64,000 bases of DNA, from assembly GCA_021014945.1 (NCBI GenBank), contig MU266483.1, positions 1-64,000 on the forward strand, written 5' to 3'. Origin of the DNA: Leucogyrophana mollusca. Its lineage: Eukaryota > Basidiomycota > Agaricomycetes > Boletales. This document shows positions 1 through 11,048 of this stretch, one piece after another. Made by a program: the position numbers and the translations under genes. The stretch's first letter is position 1. Every line of letters starts with the position of its first letter. Under the pieces are notes generated by a model. It made no database searches, was not told where the DNA came from, and saw only the letters and a list, made by a program, of their open reading frames with translations.

Positions 1-1060
1 CGCCCCCGCAGAACCCACCACACCACCAGCAGAGGCCCTCCCGCCCGCGCCGGCCGCCGTCGTCCTCGCGGGGGAGACTCCGGGTCCGCAGGTGGCGCTT
101 GATACGAGCGAGGCTGTTGCGCTCGCTGAGGCTGAGGCCGAGGTTGATGCGCTTGCTGAGGCTGAGCCTGTTGCGCTCGCTGAGGCCGAGGCCGAGCCTG
201 TTGCGCTCGCTGAGGCTCAGGCTGAGGTGGTGCCACAGGTCGCGGACGAGGAGGTGGTGGTGCCACAGGTCGCAGAGGAGGAGGAGGTGCCACGCGTCGA
301 GGAGGAGGAAGAGACCACCCAGGCAACCGCAACCGCGCCGGAAACAGACACCGACACGCTGCCCCCGATCGAGATCGTCGACGCGTCCCCGGAGCTGCCC
401 GTCACGCCGTCTGAGCAGGTCCCGATGGTCGCGGAGGTGGAGCCTGTTGTTGAAGTGGAGGAGCCTGTTGTTGAAGCGGGGGAGCCTGTTGTTGAAGTGG
501 AGGAGCCTGTTGTTGAAGTGGAGGAGCCTGTTGTTGAAGCGGAGGAACCTGCCGTGGAGGAGCCTGTCGTTGAAGTTGAAGTTGAAGTTGAAGTCGCCGC
601 GGAGGAGCCTGTCGTCGCCGCACCCGCGCCGGTCGAGGAAGAGCCCGAAGCCGCCGTGTCCGAGGAGCCAACGCCAGTCGCAGTCGTCGAGGCAGTCGCA
701 GAAGAGCCTGCTGCCCCCGCCGTTGCGGAGGCTGAGGCTGAGGCTGAGGAGCCCGCCGCCGAGGCTGAGGCTGAGCAACCCCCCGCCGAGGTTGAGGCTG
801 AGGAGCCCGCCGCCGCCGAGGCTGAGGCTGAGGAACCCGCCGCCGAGGTTGAGACTGAGGAACCCGCCGCCGAGGTTGAGGCTGAGCAACCCGCCGCCGC
901 CGAAGAGCCCGCATCCGTTGCGAACGACGAAGCGCCTGCGGGCGAAGAAGAAGTTGCCAGCGACGCTCGTGGTAAGTCGGCGCGTGGTCTTCGTCGATGG
1001 TGTTCTGACTTGTGACTTTTGCCAGTAGAGGAAGCGCCAGCTGAAGAGCCGTCATCATAA
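1..1060 (+). CDS. C-terminal part of an acidic Glu/Ala/Val/Pro-repeat protein (5'-truncated by window edge)
   Basis: An open frame enters at base 2 and continues to 971. A 54-base GT-AG intron (972-1025, gtaagt...gccag) then leads to a short last exon that ends with TAA at 1058-1060. The visible protein is almost entirely low complexity: Glu-Ala tandem runs, repeats of the type EEPVVEV, and a tail ending EEPSS. The repeats are also visible in DNA as imperfect 18-30 base units (for example around 430-560 and 720-900). There is no recognisable domain, signal peptide or membrane segment in the visible part, so the function is unknown; the real domains, if any, lie upstream of the window. The intron is supported by frame: reading through it gives an unrelated stop at 1015, while splicing continues the acidic composition. 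The reverse-strand open frames over this region are shadows of the biased codons. Confidence 0.6.
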
Positions 1061-1549
1061 TCACCCACTTTTTGGCCCCCCACATACATACATATTTTCT
1101 TGTTTTGCACACTGCGAGCTGCGAGCCGCGGCGCAGTGCCCACCATACCATCTTTCATGCCGAGCTATTATCGCTAATCCACATTCACTCCCGTCTCGAT
1201 CTCCCGTCATATTCACCCCCGTATTGATTCCCCCCAGCCACGTTTACTCTCCCGTCATATTTTCTCCTTATTCTCTCACCATAATACCCTCATTTATTGG
1301 TACATGCAGGAGCTTTCATCACATTTCAGTACTCAGTACTTCAGGATACCGATACCGCTACCGATACCGCAACGACACCATCAGTCATACATCTTACATA
1401 TACCTTCGTTTTTTTGCGTTTCATTTGGTCAGGTTCATTGGCCAGGATTGATTTGCTTTCTTTTGTCTGCTCTTTCTTTTTCGCACATCAGATTTCTCAG
1501 AGCGTGGATTTGGATCGTCTGTTTGACAACATACCAGTGACGCATTTGC
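1061..1549. other. Convergent intergenic region
   Basis: Lies between the 3' ends of the acidic-repeat gene and glycogen phosphorylase and should hold both 3' untranslated regions and polyadenylation signals. There is a short gatacc-type tandem run near 1343-1370. No coding signal is seen. Confidence 0.5.
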
Positions 1550-4500
1550 TTACTCAACCTTCGTACTCTCGATGTTCCAGTACTCTTGTGCGTAATCTTG
1601 GATTGCTCGGTCCGAGCTGAACTTGCCCATCTGTGTATGTGTGTGTGTGTGAGGCCGTTAGGTTTTGGGATGGGGTGTGTAGAGTGCGGAGAAGATAGCT
1701 TGCCTTCGCGGTGGTCATGATGCTCTTCTTGATCCACTCGGTGCGGTCGCTGTACGCTTCGTCAACCATGCTCAGGGCTTCGAGGTCTGAAAGACAGTCG
1801 CGTTAGTACGGGCAAGCAAAGACGGGTGGGACTACGCGGGCGAACGTACAGGAATCGAAGTCCTCGGTCAAGAGGTAGTAGTCTCCTTGTTTGATGGTAT
1901 TCAGCAGACTACACCGACGCGTCAGGTCAGGTCATGGCGGCCCGGGTGGGGGGTAGCGGGGACTTACGGCTCGTATACGCCCCCGTCGCCGAAGAGCCCG
2001 GACGAGATCTGGTTCAGGACGTGTGCGAGTGCGGGGGACTTCTCCTCGACTGGGACGGGGTGGTACATGTGCTGGAAGCGCAGCTCCTCCACCGCGGGCG
2101 TCAGGTGCCCAAAGAAGACTGCGCGTCGGGACGTGAGCCATGAGTGGGGTGTGGGGTGAGAGTTTAGTGGAGGCACTCACAGACGTTGCTCGATCCGACT
2201 TCTTCCGCGATTTCGATGTTGGCGCCGTCTGAGGTACAATGAGCGGCTGCATCAGCGACGACGAAGCCCTGGGTTGAATTTAAATAGGTACTGACCGACA
2301 GTGCCCAAGAGCAGGCCCCCGTTGAGACAGAACTTCATGTTGGACGTCCCGGAGGCCTCCGTGCCCGCGGTCGAGATGTGCTGGCTGATGTCCGACGCCG
2401 GGATCAGCACTTCGGCTAGAGTGACGGAATAGTCGGGCAGGAAGAAGAGGTTCAGGTAGTCCTTGGTATCGGGATCGGCGTTGATGACCCTCGCTACGTT
2501 CACGATGAGGCGGATTGTCTGTGGTTGGCGTGACGGTCAGCGCCCCCTGAGAGGGAATATTGGGAGTAATGGGGCTGCGAACCAGTTTTGCGACGTAATC
2601 TGGGGCAAGATGGTTAGCTGGGTGGGAGGGCTTTAGTTGGAGTGGGGCTTACATCCGGGCGCTGCTTTTCCGGCGAAGAAGACGTTGCGCGGGATGACCT
2701 TCTTCCTTTCTGCGGGTGTCATGGCTTTGAGAGTGAGGTAGCGCTGTACACGGTAAACTATGTTCGCTTGAGAACCCCAAAAAAGGGACTGCATGACTCA
2801 CATGAACGACGCCGAGGATATTCAACGTTTGACGCTGACGACATCCATCAGCATCTATAAAGCCGCGAGCGGGACATGCGTACCTTGTACTCGTGCAACC
2901 GCTGGGAATATACCGCGTACGATTAGCGCTACTAACTCGGAAGTGGTCCCGATGGAACGCCCACCTTGATCTGCACGTCGAACAGAGCTTGCGTATTCAC
3001 CTTAAGGCCGAGGGTAACTTGGACGTAATGCGCAAGACGCTCCTTGTTGCTCTGCTTGATGATATTTCTCTCTGAAGTTCTTGTCTTCGATGTGGTCGAG
3101 CAAGCCTTCGAGCTTGTACAAGTCTTTCAGCCAGACGCTCTTCGGGATGCCGAGTGTCTTGGTGATGAGCTGGCTCAGGCCTGGGTTGCACTATGGGCTG
3201 CGATTAGCAGCTTTTACGGGATTACAGAAATCGCGATGATGCACCTGGTCCAGCCATCGGCGAGGAGTGACTTGAGACACTGATGTTAGTAAACGATACA
3301 CGGTCTACACATAGGAACGACTTGCTTCCGTTAGTAACATTTCCGAATCTGCGGCAGAGTCAATGTGCTGAAACTATAGGTATAAGCTGCACGTACTTGC
3401 TAATTCCATAGAAATCCACGAAGTCCTTGAGTATCGTGGTCCTGACAAGGTCACTGTGCAGCTGAGCACCACTTGTTAATTATTTTCTCAGTGGCCAACA
3501 AGCAGTCTAGCGCACCTCGGCAACGCCATTGACCTTGCGGCTCCCTGCGCTAATGAGCCAGTTTCAGGGAAGAAATGAACGAGTCTTACCGATGCACGCC
3601 AGGTGCGCCATCCTCACGTTCTGAGGAACACCCTCTGAAGGTACGCAGTATCGTTGAGTACCCTTTTTATTCCGCTGGAAGAGTCTTGACGCACCTTCAA
3701 TGAGGGACATCCTCGCAAGTCTTTCCCTATCTCCGGGGAATTTCTTTTCCACGGCTACGAGAATGTCAAAGGTGTCCTAGAAACCGAGGGAACATGCTTA
3801 CATTGCAAGAAGAGTCTGGTAGAATAATTGGTCTCATGTTACTGGGACCAAATGAAATGCTGTCACTCACAAGTTCTATGGGGGAAAGCGGGGTACGGGT
3901 TAGAAAACCGGCGCAGATGTTTACGAAACACGAGGACTTACGATATCAAATATGATTTGCATGTGCCTGATAGAAACGGATATCGGTTCCGCGTCAGCTA
4001 CGTCAAGAGGCACTGATCCCTAACTCACCTAGGTAAAAGGTGCTCCAAAAGCGGAACGGGCCACTTCTCTAACGCCTCCTAATCAAATAATCAGGACATC
4101 AGGGCGCTAAGAGCGTGGAGGATGACGACGGGTGGACGAACGGGCAAAACGGTGTGATTAGTGAAGAAGAACGTCTCAGTGACGATCTTCCACGCTGCGT
4201 CCCAATGGACGTCCTCTTCATCGACAAGCACACGCATCAGCTCGACAATGGCGAGAGTTGGGTGTGTCTGTGGGCCAAGATGTCAGAATACACAACAAGG
4301 TTGAAGATAGGCTTCTACGTGCATCGTTGAGCTGAATAGCGACATCTTGTGCGGGGGTTAGGGCGTGCGCGAATGCGAATGCGGTTGGAAATGTGCTTAC
4401 ATTCGGGGAACTCAGAGATGGGCTTGTCGAGGTTCTTGAAGCGGCGCATTATATCCGCGAGGCTGGCCGCCGTCCAGAAGTACTGCTGCTTCAGACGCAG

Positions 4501-5757
4501 TTCCTTCCCGACTGGGGTCCGATAGCACGTCAGATCTCGAGAAATGAATGACGCGAAGAAGAAGCGTACAGGTCGTGTGATCATTGGGATACAGAACGGA
4601 TGTAATGGCCGCTGCACTGTTAGAGGACTCGACGGCGTGCTCGTAGTCACCAGCTATCCCGTACTAAGTCAATCGCCAGACAGTGCGGTTTAGGTGGATG
4701 ACGCACCATTAAAGCTGTTGAGATCAAAGCCTCTTTTGGGCTGGCACTCCCACAGGCGGAGGTTATTCGTGTTCCTGGTGTCACACCCCGGAATCATGAC
4801 GTCGTAAGCAATAGCGAGCACCTCCTGCCCGCCCTGCCACACGGCCCTGCCACTCCCATCGTGCAGGCGGTCAGAGTACCCGTAGAAGCGGATCTCGTAG
4901 TTCACATCGAGACGCGGCAACTCCCATGGATTGGAGTGCTCCAACCATGGATCGGGCGCTTCAAGTTGCTGCCCATCGGGTGAGATGAGCTGCTGGAAGA
5001 TACCGTACTTGTAGCGCAGGCCGTATCCCCACATGGGGAGGTCTTGCGACGCGGAAGAGTCAAGATAGCAAGCGGCGAGCCTGCCGAGGCCTCCGTTTCC
5101 TAACCCGGCATCGCGCTCTTGAGCGAGGAGATCTTCGAGATTGAATCCGAGCTTCTCGACACCGGTACTGTACTGATCCTTAAGACCGAGATTAAGAAGG
5201 GCATTGTCGAGGGCGCGGCCCATCAAAAATTCGAGGGAGAGGTAGTAGGCGCGCTTCCCCGCCTTGCGGGTGTAATGCATCTGCGTGTCATTCCAGTTGA
5301 TCTACAGACCGTTTTTGTTTCAGATTGTAACACGAAGAGAAAAGAGCACTTACAAGAAGATTGTCGCGAACCGACAAGGCAGCAGCCTGGTAAGCACCTA
5401 AGTCATCTAGGCTGTAGGCCTGGCGGGCCAGTGAGGTCTGAACGTGATTCACGATGGACTTCGTGATCGACGGTACGCCTGGGGAGTAATGTTTATCAGT
5501 ATCTGAACATGATTGTGAGACCTGAAAATTTTTCACCAGTGTCGAGGCTTCTCAAGCCATCCTTCCAGACCTTCTCCTCGCCTCTAGGCCACTTTTCCTT
5601 GCCTTCGTTGTCTTTTTCAGGTAGATAGCCTACACGATAAGATGTCAGTGGAACACGCTGACTGAAAAGAACTGTCGACGTTACCAGTCAAGGATCGGAC
5701 ATGTCTACGAGGCCTTTTCGCTTTTCCGATCGCCGCAGGGTCAATGACAGAGGTCAT
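1550..5757 (-). CDS. GPH1: Glycogen phosphorylase, 29 exons, frameshifted in exon 19
   Basis: Alpha-1,4-glucan phosphorylase (GT35), which releases glucose-1-phosphate from glycogen in the cytosol using PLP. Family blocks appear in order: start [18 protein letters not shown] (ATG at 5757), [36 protein letters not shown], the IQLNDTHPTLAI block, FTNHTV, the IHEYKRQ-like block, the PLP-lysine context GTSNMKF, GLLL(G)[12 protein letters not shown] and the C-terminal [11 protein letters not shown]. Exons (descending): 5757-5685, 5629-5537, 5478-5354, 5301-4707, 4653-4570, 4511-4401, 4345-4323, 4267-4142, 4078-4029, 3966-3942, 3875-3871, 3815-3802, 3754-3695, 3634-3590, 3544-3516, 3461-3397, 3348-3326, 3270-3245, 3190-2965, 2901-2884, 2834-2802, 2743-2653, 2599-2583, 2518-2296, 2228-2181, 2118-1968, 1908-1850, 1786-1704, 1630-1550. 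They sum to 867 codons plus one base. The extra base lies in exon 19 near 3060-3068. Three introns are GC-AG. It is either a mutated allele or an assembly error; otherwise full length (866 aa). Confidence 0.93.
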
Positions 5758-6705
5758 CGCTGGTGCTATGAGAGAGTTATCGCTGTAAAGGGGAGATACT
5801 TATGAGAAACCTACAAGCGATCTAAAGGCGAGTATGGAGGCAGTAGAAGATTGGAGTATAGCAGGCAGACGTCAGAGGGGATATCAAATTTCAAGAGTGG
5901 CTGGGCCCACATTGACATTGCGCACCTGATCCAGGGGCTATTCCTCCTTATCGGGATAATAGAGCCCAGAGACTTGCACGCGCAGCTCCATCCTTCGCCT
6001 CATTGATCCCCTCCATAGCGATGCGGCTGAGACTCTGCAAAGCGTCGAGAAATCTGATGTCGAAAGTTGTGTGCCAGCCGAAGAGTGCGTGAGAAACCAT
6101 CCCTTCAACGAAATTTTAACAACATTTCTCCAGTGCTACTGAATGCTCCATCAATATTGATGAGCATCGAGCGGAGACAAGCCAACCAGCATCATGTTAG
6201 GGCCGCGGTTATATCTTTAACGGAATGATTGCAAAACTGCGCGGTTTGCCCTTGTTTCCTGAGTCACGTTTGCGTGCACATCTGGTTGTTTTCTCCCACA
6301 ATTTCCAAGGACACCATCCCCTTCGCCACCGTCACTTAACGAGCAGCACGATTTGAACACGCGTCCGACACTACACACAGAGCTGAGCTATCTTTAGGTG
6401 GCTGTATCCATCGATGCCACCCCCCTTCGAAGTTGCCCGAAAGCCTTCAATACCCTCACCCCGCTTTGCCCCCGCTGACCCCATCTCCGAGCACCATGTC
6501 GATGTTGTCGAACCACCTAGTCTTATGGCGAACGGACTTTGTGCTGAGCGGCGTTGCTTGCGTTCCGCTTAAAAAGGATGAGAGACCCGTATATTAAGTA
6601 TGCCTGTGTACTTCCTGAAGGCACGGGGCGCCTTCGAACAGCAAGTGCACAGCATACTTACAGGATGTACAGAGGGCATAAGAGGAGTGTTAACTTGAGG
6701 TAATT
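5758..6705. other. Intergenic region upstream of glycogen phosphorylase
   Basis: Contains the phosphorylase promoter (minus strand). Around 6420-6510 a stretch ending in caccatgtcgatgttgtcgaa resembles the start region of the WD40 relic at 6715-6800 (caccatgtcgacgtcatcaaa). This suggests a second, more decayed copy of that gene start. Nothing else is recognised. Confidence 0.4.
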
Positions 6706-7400
6706 GTGTCCCTCACCGCACATCTCCCCCCGGCGTTGCCTCGAACACCTCCTCCACCTGTCACCTCGTCTCCTCGCACCATGTCGACGTCATCAAACCC
6801 CATCGAGTCTTCAGCCGTGCGTCGTGCGTCCCGCCGTCTGACGAAAGGTTTCAATGGACGGACCGAACGAGTCAACTCTGTTGCGTATTTCCTAGACGGT
6901 CAGCAGATCGCGAGTGCACCCAACGACAAGACGGTCGTCATCTGGGATGCTGGGAGCGGTAGGCAGGACGGGCAACCGCTTCAGCACAATTCCGGCGTCA
7001 GGTGGAGAGAAATATCCCCAGAATTGCGAGTGCGATAGAGAAGTGGGTGGCCGTTTGGGATACACCGAGGTGGGAAGTGGTTCGTGAATTCAAAGGTGTT
7101 CATACACTGACATGTTCCCCGATAGACGTTGGATCGCAACTGCCCGTCGGCCAATGGGATGGTGGGACAGTTGTAGGCCGTGGACACTAGCAGACCTAGC
7201 AAAGAACCGTTGAAAATACGATGATATTTTCTGCATGGCGTTCTCGCCGGACGGGTCGCGCATTGTCGATGGGTTAGGTGGTGGGTGTTTCCGGGTGGTT
7301 GATATCTCGACCGGCGAGATCGTCGATCCCATAAAAGGCTACAAAATGTTGGTGAGGTTTTTCCCAGACGGTCCATTTAATATTCACTGACGCTGCCGAT
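6706..7400 (+). pseudogene. WD40-repeat protein relic
   Basis: From ATG 6781 the frame encodes one good WD40 blade: RVNSVAYFLDGQQIASA followed by DKTVVIWDAGSG, then a stop near 7038. A second blade continues in another frame around 7020-7110 (RIASA...WVAVWDTPRWEVVREF). A third appears around 7230-7350 (AFSPDGSRIVDG, then VVDISTGEIVDP) in yet another frame. WD40 arrays of this type occur in fungal NLR-like (NACHT-WD) proteins, but no NTPase is visible here. No splice solution joins the blades without stops, so I read this as a decayed fragment. Similarity to WD40 is seen directly; the NLR origin is inference. Confidence 0.6.
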
Positions 7401-7479
7401 GGTGGACGGCGACAGCAACGACCAACGCAAAACCGACCAAAATCTGGGTCCTTGCGTGCAACACACATGGCATCCCAGC

Positions 7480-9009
7480 TCGAATCACCCCCTGTGCAGC
7501 TATTTTACATCTGCGGGGCGCTACCCATCGACCGTCCGATTTGGAGAAAACACATAGGTGAATTCCTATCTCGGCAACGGAAGGTAGGTTTAAGATTCAG
7601 CACAAATGGTCCCCAGTGTTCTTGGCGGGGTAGTAAGAGACTCTGACAATGTTATAGCCAGTGTCCAGAGAACTACGCGCCCTGGGTTTTACGCACGAAA
7701 GCTCGTACCTACTAGTGTGTGGGCGTAAGTATCGGCGTAAACATTGCGCGCAAGAAACAAGAAGTCAGAGACCGTACTCACCTTTGAGCATCGGTGGCGT
7801 GAGCCCATTTGATGAACGCGGCGCTTGACATGTGCTCCTCGGCGCTCCCGCGTACCTCACACCCTCACGCGCGCGTCTGCCTACATCAACTCACCAAAGC
7901 CGCCTACTTGCACACAAGAATATCAGTCCCCATTGTTTTCCTCTCCCCTACTCGGATCCCCCGGGCCAAGTCTTGCAAGTACATACACGCTTGGGCTGCG
8001 AAACAACCCTCACAGAGACTGGCACCGCTTACTCCAGAGGCCAGATGACTCTTCGTGGCACAGTCCCATCCCGCAGCATTGTATTCGTATGTCGTAACGG
8101 ACGCGCACAGGATTATGATAGGACGATAGGTTTGTTCGAGTCCGAGGCGAGGCCACATGCTCATGTTTATTTTCACTTCAGTTGGCGATGCTTTGGCCCG
8201 GTGATGCCAGCTCCCTTCCGGAACGCTGCATGCACCCTGGGGTGTATTGCTGCCTGTACAGGTTGGTGATACTTGGCGATTTCGTCGCAGAGCTGTGCGT
8301 CCGATGTCATCCGGTGTCACATTTGGTCTTCGGACGTGTCTCTCTATGCATAGCTGTGCGTCCGATGGTCCACCCCACGACAAGCCGCATGTATGATTTT
8401 TCCTTACTGCAAGGAAGGAGTCCTTTGGGCCAATCAGCTGTAAGTGCAACATGTCAAATTGATTCAAGATACTTATATAAGATACTTAAACTAAGGATAA
8501 CAGCGTGACTGTTGGCGTAGTTGCTGATGATCACTCTTGGCTTTTCGAAATAGATTACCTTCCACCCTCCCTCATATCTAGGGAGTAAGTAATCCGAAAC
8601 CTGGTTTATCGGCCTGAGATCAGTCGCGATAGAAGTGAGCTTTGCGAACGCAACGTGCTTAGTGGAGACTGTGGAGCATTAAGCATCAAGCCCCGCCCAC
8701 CACTTGATATAGCTTCCTACGTCAGGCGCGGGAAATGGGGAATAAATCATGCCGCGCTTATGACTGTGTAACGCATACAAAGCGTTCTCCTCCGCTTGTC
8801 TGTGTGGCGGCGTCGGAAGATCCCAGACAACGTCCTTCAAGTAACCGGCAGTGGATAATCGTTGGCGGGCGGGTTGGTTGGCAGGCAGGTTGGTCGGCGC
8901 GCAGGTTGATCGGGACAATATTGGTGGGCGGGATGACGTGCGGCGGACGAGTGCACACTGCAGGCGGCCCCAGCCAACTGTCAGCCACCGGCATTGTTCA
9001 TTCTCCGTC
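7480..9009. other. Non-coding or unrecognised stretch
   Basis: Short overlapping frames only, on both strands. None shows a domain, a consistent splice pattern or a conserved motif that I recognise. Confidence 0.4.
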
Positions 9010-9036
9010 ATGTCAGCCGCCGTGCCGAATCCGGGC

Positions 9037-9108
9037 GTAGACTCGATCGTGGATTCCGACGTGGATTCCGACGTGGATTCCGACGTGGATTCCGACGTAG
9101 ACTTTTTG
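9037..9108 (+). repeat. 12-bp minisatellite (gtggattccgac)n
   Basis: Four perfect tandem copies of gtggattccgac lie at 9049-9096, flanked on both sides by degenerate copies. In the forward frame this encodes (VDSD)n inside a small open frame from ATG 9010 to 9270 (about 86 aa) that has no recognised homologue. Confidence 0.9.
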
Positions 9109-9168
9109 GTGGAATGTCCATTTCCTGGACGTTCTCGGAAGAAGGATCAGGCCGCTGCCTGGCACATG

Positions 9169-9210
9169 CACATGGCCAGCACATGGCCAGCACGTGGCCA
9201 GCACATGGCC
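9169..9210 (+). repeat. 11-bp tandem repeat (cacatggccag)n
   Basis: Almost four tandem copies of an 11-base unit, one with a transition (cacgtggccag). It lies 60 bases after the 12-bp minisatellite and upstream of the zinc-finger gene promoter. Confidence 0.85.
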
Positions 9211-9374
9211 CTCGGGAGGAGCGCGTCCAGTCAGCCAGTCCGACTCTTCCGATTTCTCAACCTTAGGTGAATGCCGCACGCCACCAGGGTTCAACACCGC
9301 CAGATATGACTGAATATGGCCTCTTACAAAGTATTTATGTGTGGTTCCTGGCTCGCGACCGGGAGGGTGCCACG

Positions 9375-9381
9375 TATAAAA
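9375..9381 (+). promoter_or_regulatory. TATA box of the zinc-finger-type gene
   Basis: TATAAAA lies 89 bases upstream of the ATG at 9470, followed by a pyrimidine-rich stretch (ccttcttccttctctccctg) of the kind that marks fungal transcription start sites. It is the most canonical core promoter on this side of the window. Confidence 0.6.
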
Positions 9382-9469
9382 GCCTCTCGGTGCAGTAAAC
9401 CCTTCTTCCTTCTCTCCCTGTTTCCCCGTCCGCGACTCAGCCAGTATCTTGCTTGTTACTTGTCGCGAA

Positions 9470-10603
9470 ATGGATTACTCTCAGATCAACTTCCTAAATG
9501 ACTTTGAGTTTGTGAGCACTTTCAGCGAAACTAACGGGGCATCTAGATCCGGGCAGCATCGCGTCATCAACCACGCTCTCCCTATTCACAACCGAACCGA
9601 ACCCTGCCGGACCACCGTCGATAACTATGCCAGTGGCACTGACTTGCGCCGGTGAGTGCTTTTCGTGTTTCCGTTTGTATCTAGGTTAACGGTGTATCGT
9701 TCGCAGTCCATCCCACCTCTCATTCCATACACCTTACGTGCCATGGTTCCCTGCTGGCAGCTCTGGTGTACCTCCCAATTTGCCACGGTGGGTTACACGG
9801 GGCGCACCGACATCAATTGGCTCATGGTACTTTGCAGATACGATCAACAAATGGGTTTAGGCTATTTGCCGCCGGCGACGAACCTGGTCGATCCAAATGC
9901 GGGTAACCCATCGCCGCCACCAGCGTTCTTTGCCGCCCATTCAAGCCATGTCAGAAGACAGCGTCCCTTAGCAATCTATGTACCACCCTTGTATTTAAAT
10001 CAGCCCTATTCGCTTCATCATACCCGCGGGGCAGAACCTAACTTGTCTAATGTTCCCTCACTGGGATCACTAGCAAATGGGCTTGGGTCGGAGATGACGT
10101 CTGATCACACACAATCATTCTCTCCCTCGCCGTGTCCCACGCCGGCCCAAGCGAATGGTCCATCGACGTCGGGAGCCCAAACCGCCCCCCAGACAACCTA
10201 CAACTACCAATGCCTCTGGGGTGCGTGCGGACAACTCATTCACGGCGACCAAAACAACGTTCGGAAGCACCTGAAAACACATCATGCCGTGACTCTCGAC
10301 AAGACCCGGGTAATTTGTCTTTGGGGGTCTGCCTGCGGGAGTGCGACGCGTGGCGACACTATTGCACGGCACATCGTCGAAAAGCACTTGCGCGCGCAAT
10401 GGGCCTGCTCAAAATGCGGCGCACGCTTCCTTCGCAAGGACGAGGGGCGGAAGTACACGAAGGGGCACGGCCGCGCGGATTGCGCTGGCGCCGATTTATT
10501 CGAGTGTCCAGGCCCTGGGGCAATATACATGGCACCCGATGCGACCTCTGTGCTAACCGCTTCATCCACCGGTTCCTACCACCCCGTCAGCCCTGTCACT
10601 TAG
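9470..10603 (+). CDS. C2H2-type zinc-finger-like protein, 342 aa
   Basis: Three exons: 9470-9651, 9707-9787, 9838-10603. The introns are 55 and 50 bases, and the phases (2 and 2) join exactly into 342 codons plus TAG. The N-terminal half is Pro/Ser-rich and probably disordered. The C-terminal third carries Cys/His patterns typical of agaricomycete C2H2-like regulators: a CxWxxC...HxxxHH element (CLWGACGQLIHGD, HLKTHH), a second CLWGSACG...HIVEKH element, then CSKCGARFLRKDEGRKYTKGH. The spacing of the first two departs from classic TFIIIA fingers. Nuclear DNA binding is inferred from these motifs only. A TATA box lies at 9375. The splice solution matters: reading through the second intron leaves the frame open but replaces the sequence around residues 60-90. 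Confidence 0.75.
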
Positions 10604-11048
10604 ATTATTCATTCCCAAGTAGATCTTTCATTTCCACTTCTATCGCTCACTTCCGCTTCGATTTTTCATTTCGACTGTAGCTGATTTCACGGTTTCATAC
10701 CGCCGGGACACTGTCAGCGGACTTGTGGACTTTGGTTGTGGTTTTATAAGAGAGCAGCGATCTCGAGTTGGTTGCACAGTTCATACCCGATTACACTGTA
10801 CTCTACACTGGCAACCGCTTTTCAGGATCCTCTCGTCTAAACATAAGCTCCCCTGTGCTACTATCCGCCGCACAGAGAAGGCCAACAACATCCGAGTCGC
10901 GCGCGAGGTGTCCAGGGCACCTCACTCGGATAGAGTCTCGGGATAGTGATGCTGAGTCAGACTACGTAGACACGGGGCCGCGGTGTTTAGACACCATTTG
11001 TTTTGGGGGGTATTTCGGGCGACGGAGATATTTGCACGCGGTGCGGCA
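10604..11048. other. 3' flank and intergenic, no gene seen
   Basis: Pyrimidine-rich 3' region of the zinc-finger-type gene followed by sequence with no coding signal, up to the start of a dispersed repeat. Confidence 0.4.

Noticed and set aside
217..1158. Long minus-strand frames (313 and 249 aa) opposite the acidic-repeat gene
   Set aside because: Ser/Thr- and Arg/Pro-rich shadows of the GAG/GCC-biased codons of the plus-strand gene; no domain, and the plus strand has a clean intron and stop.
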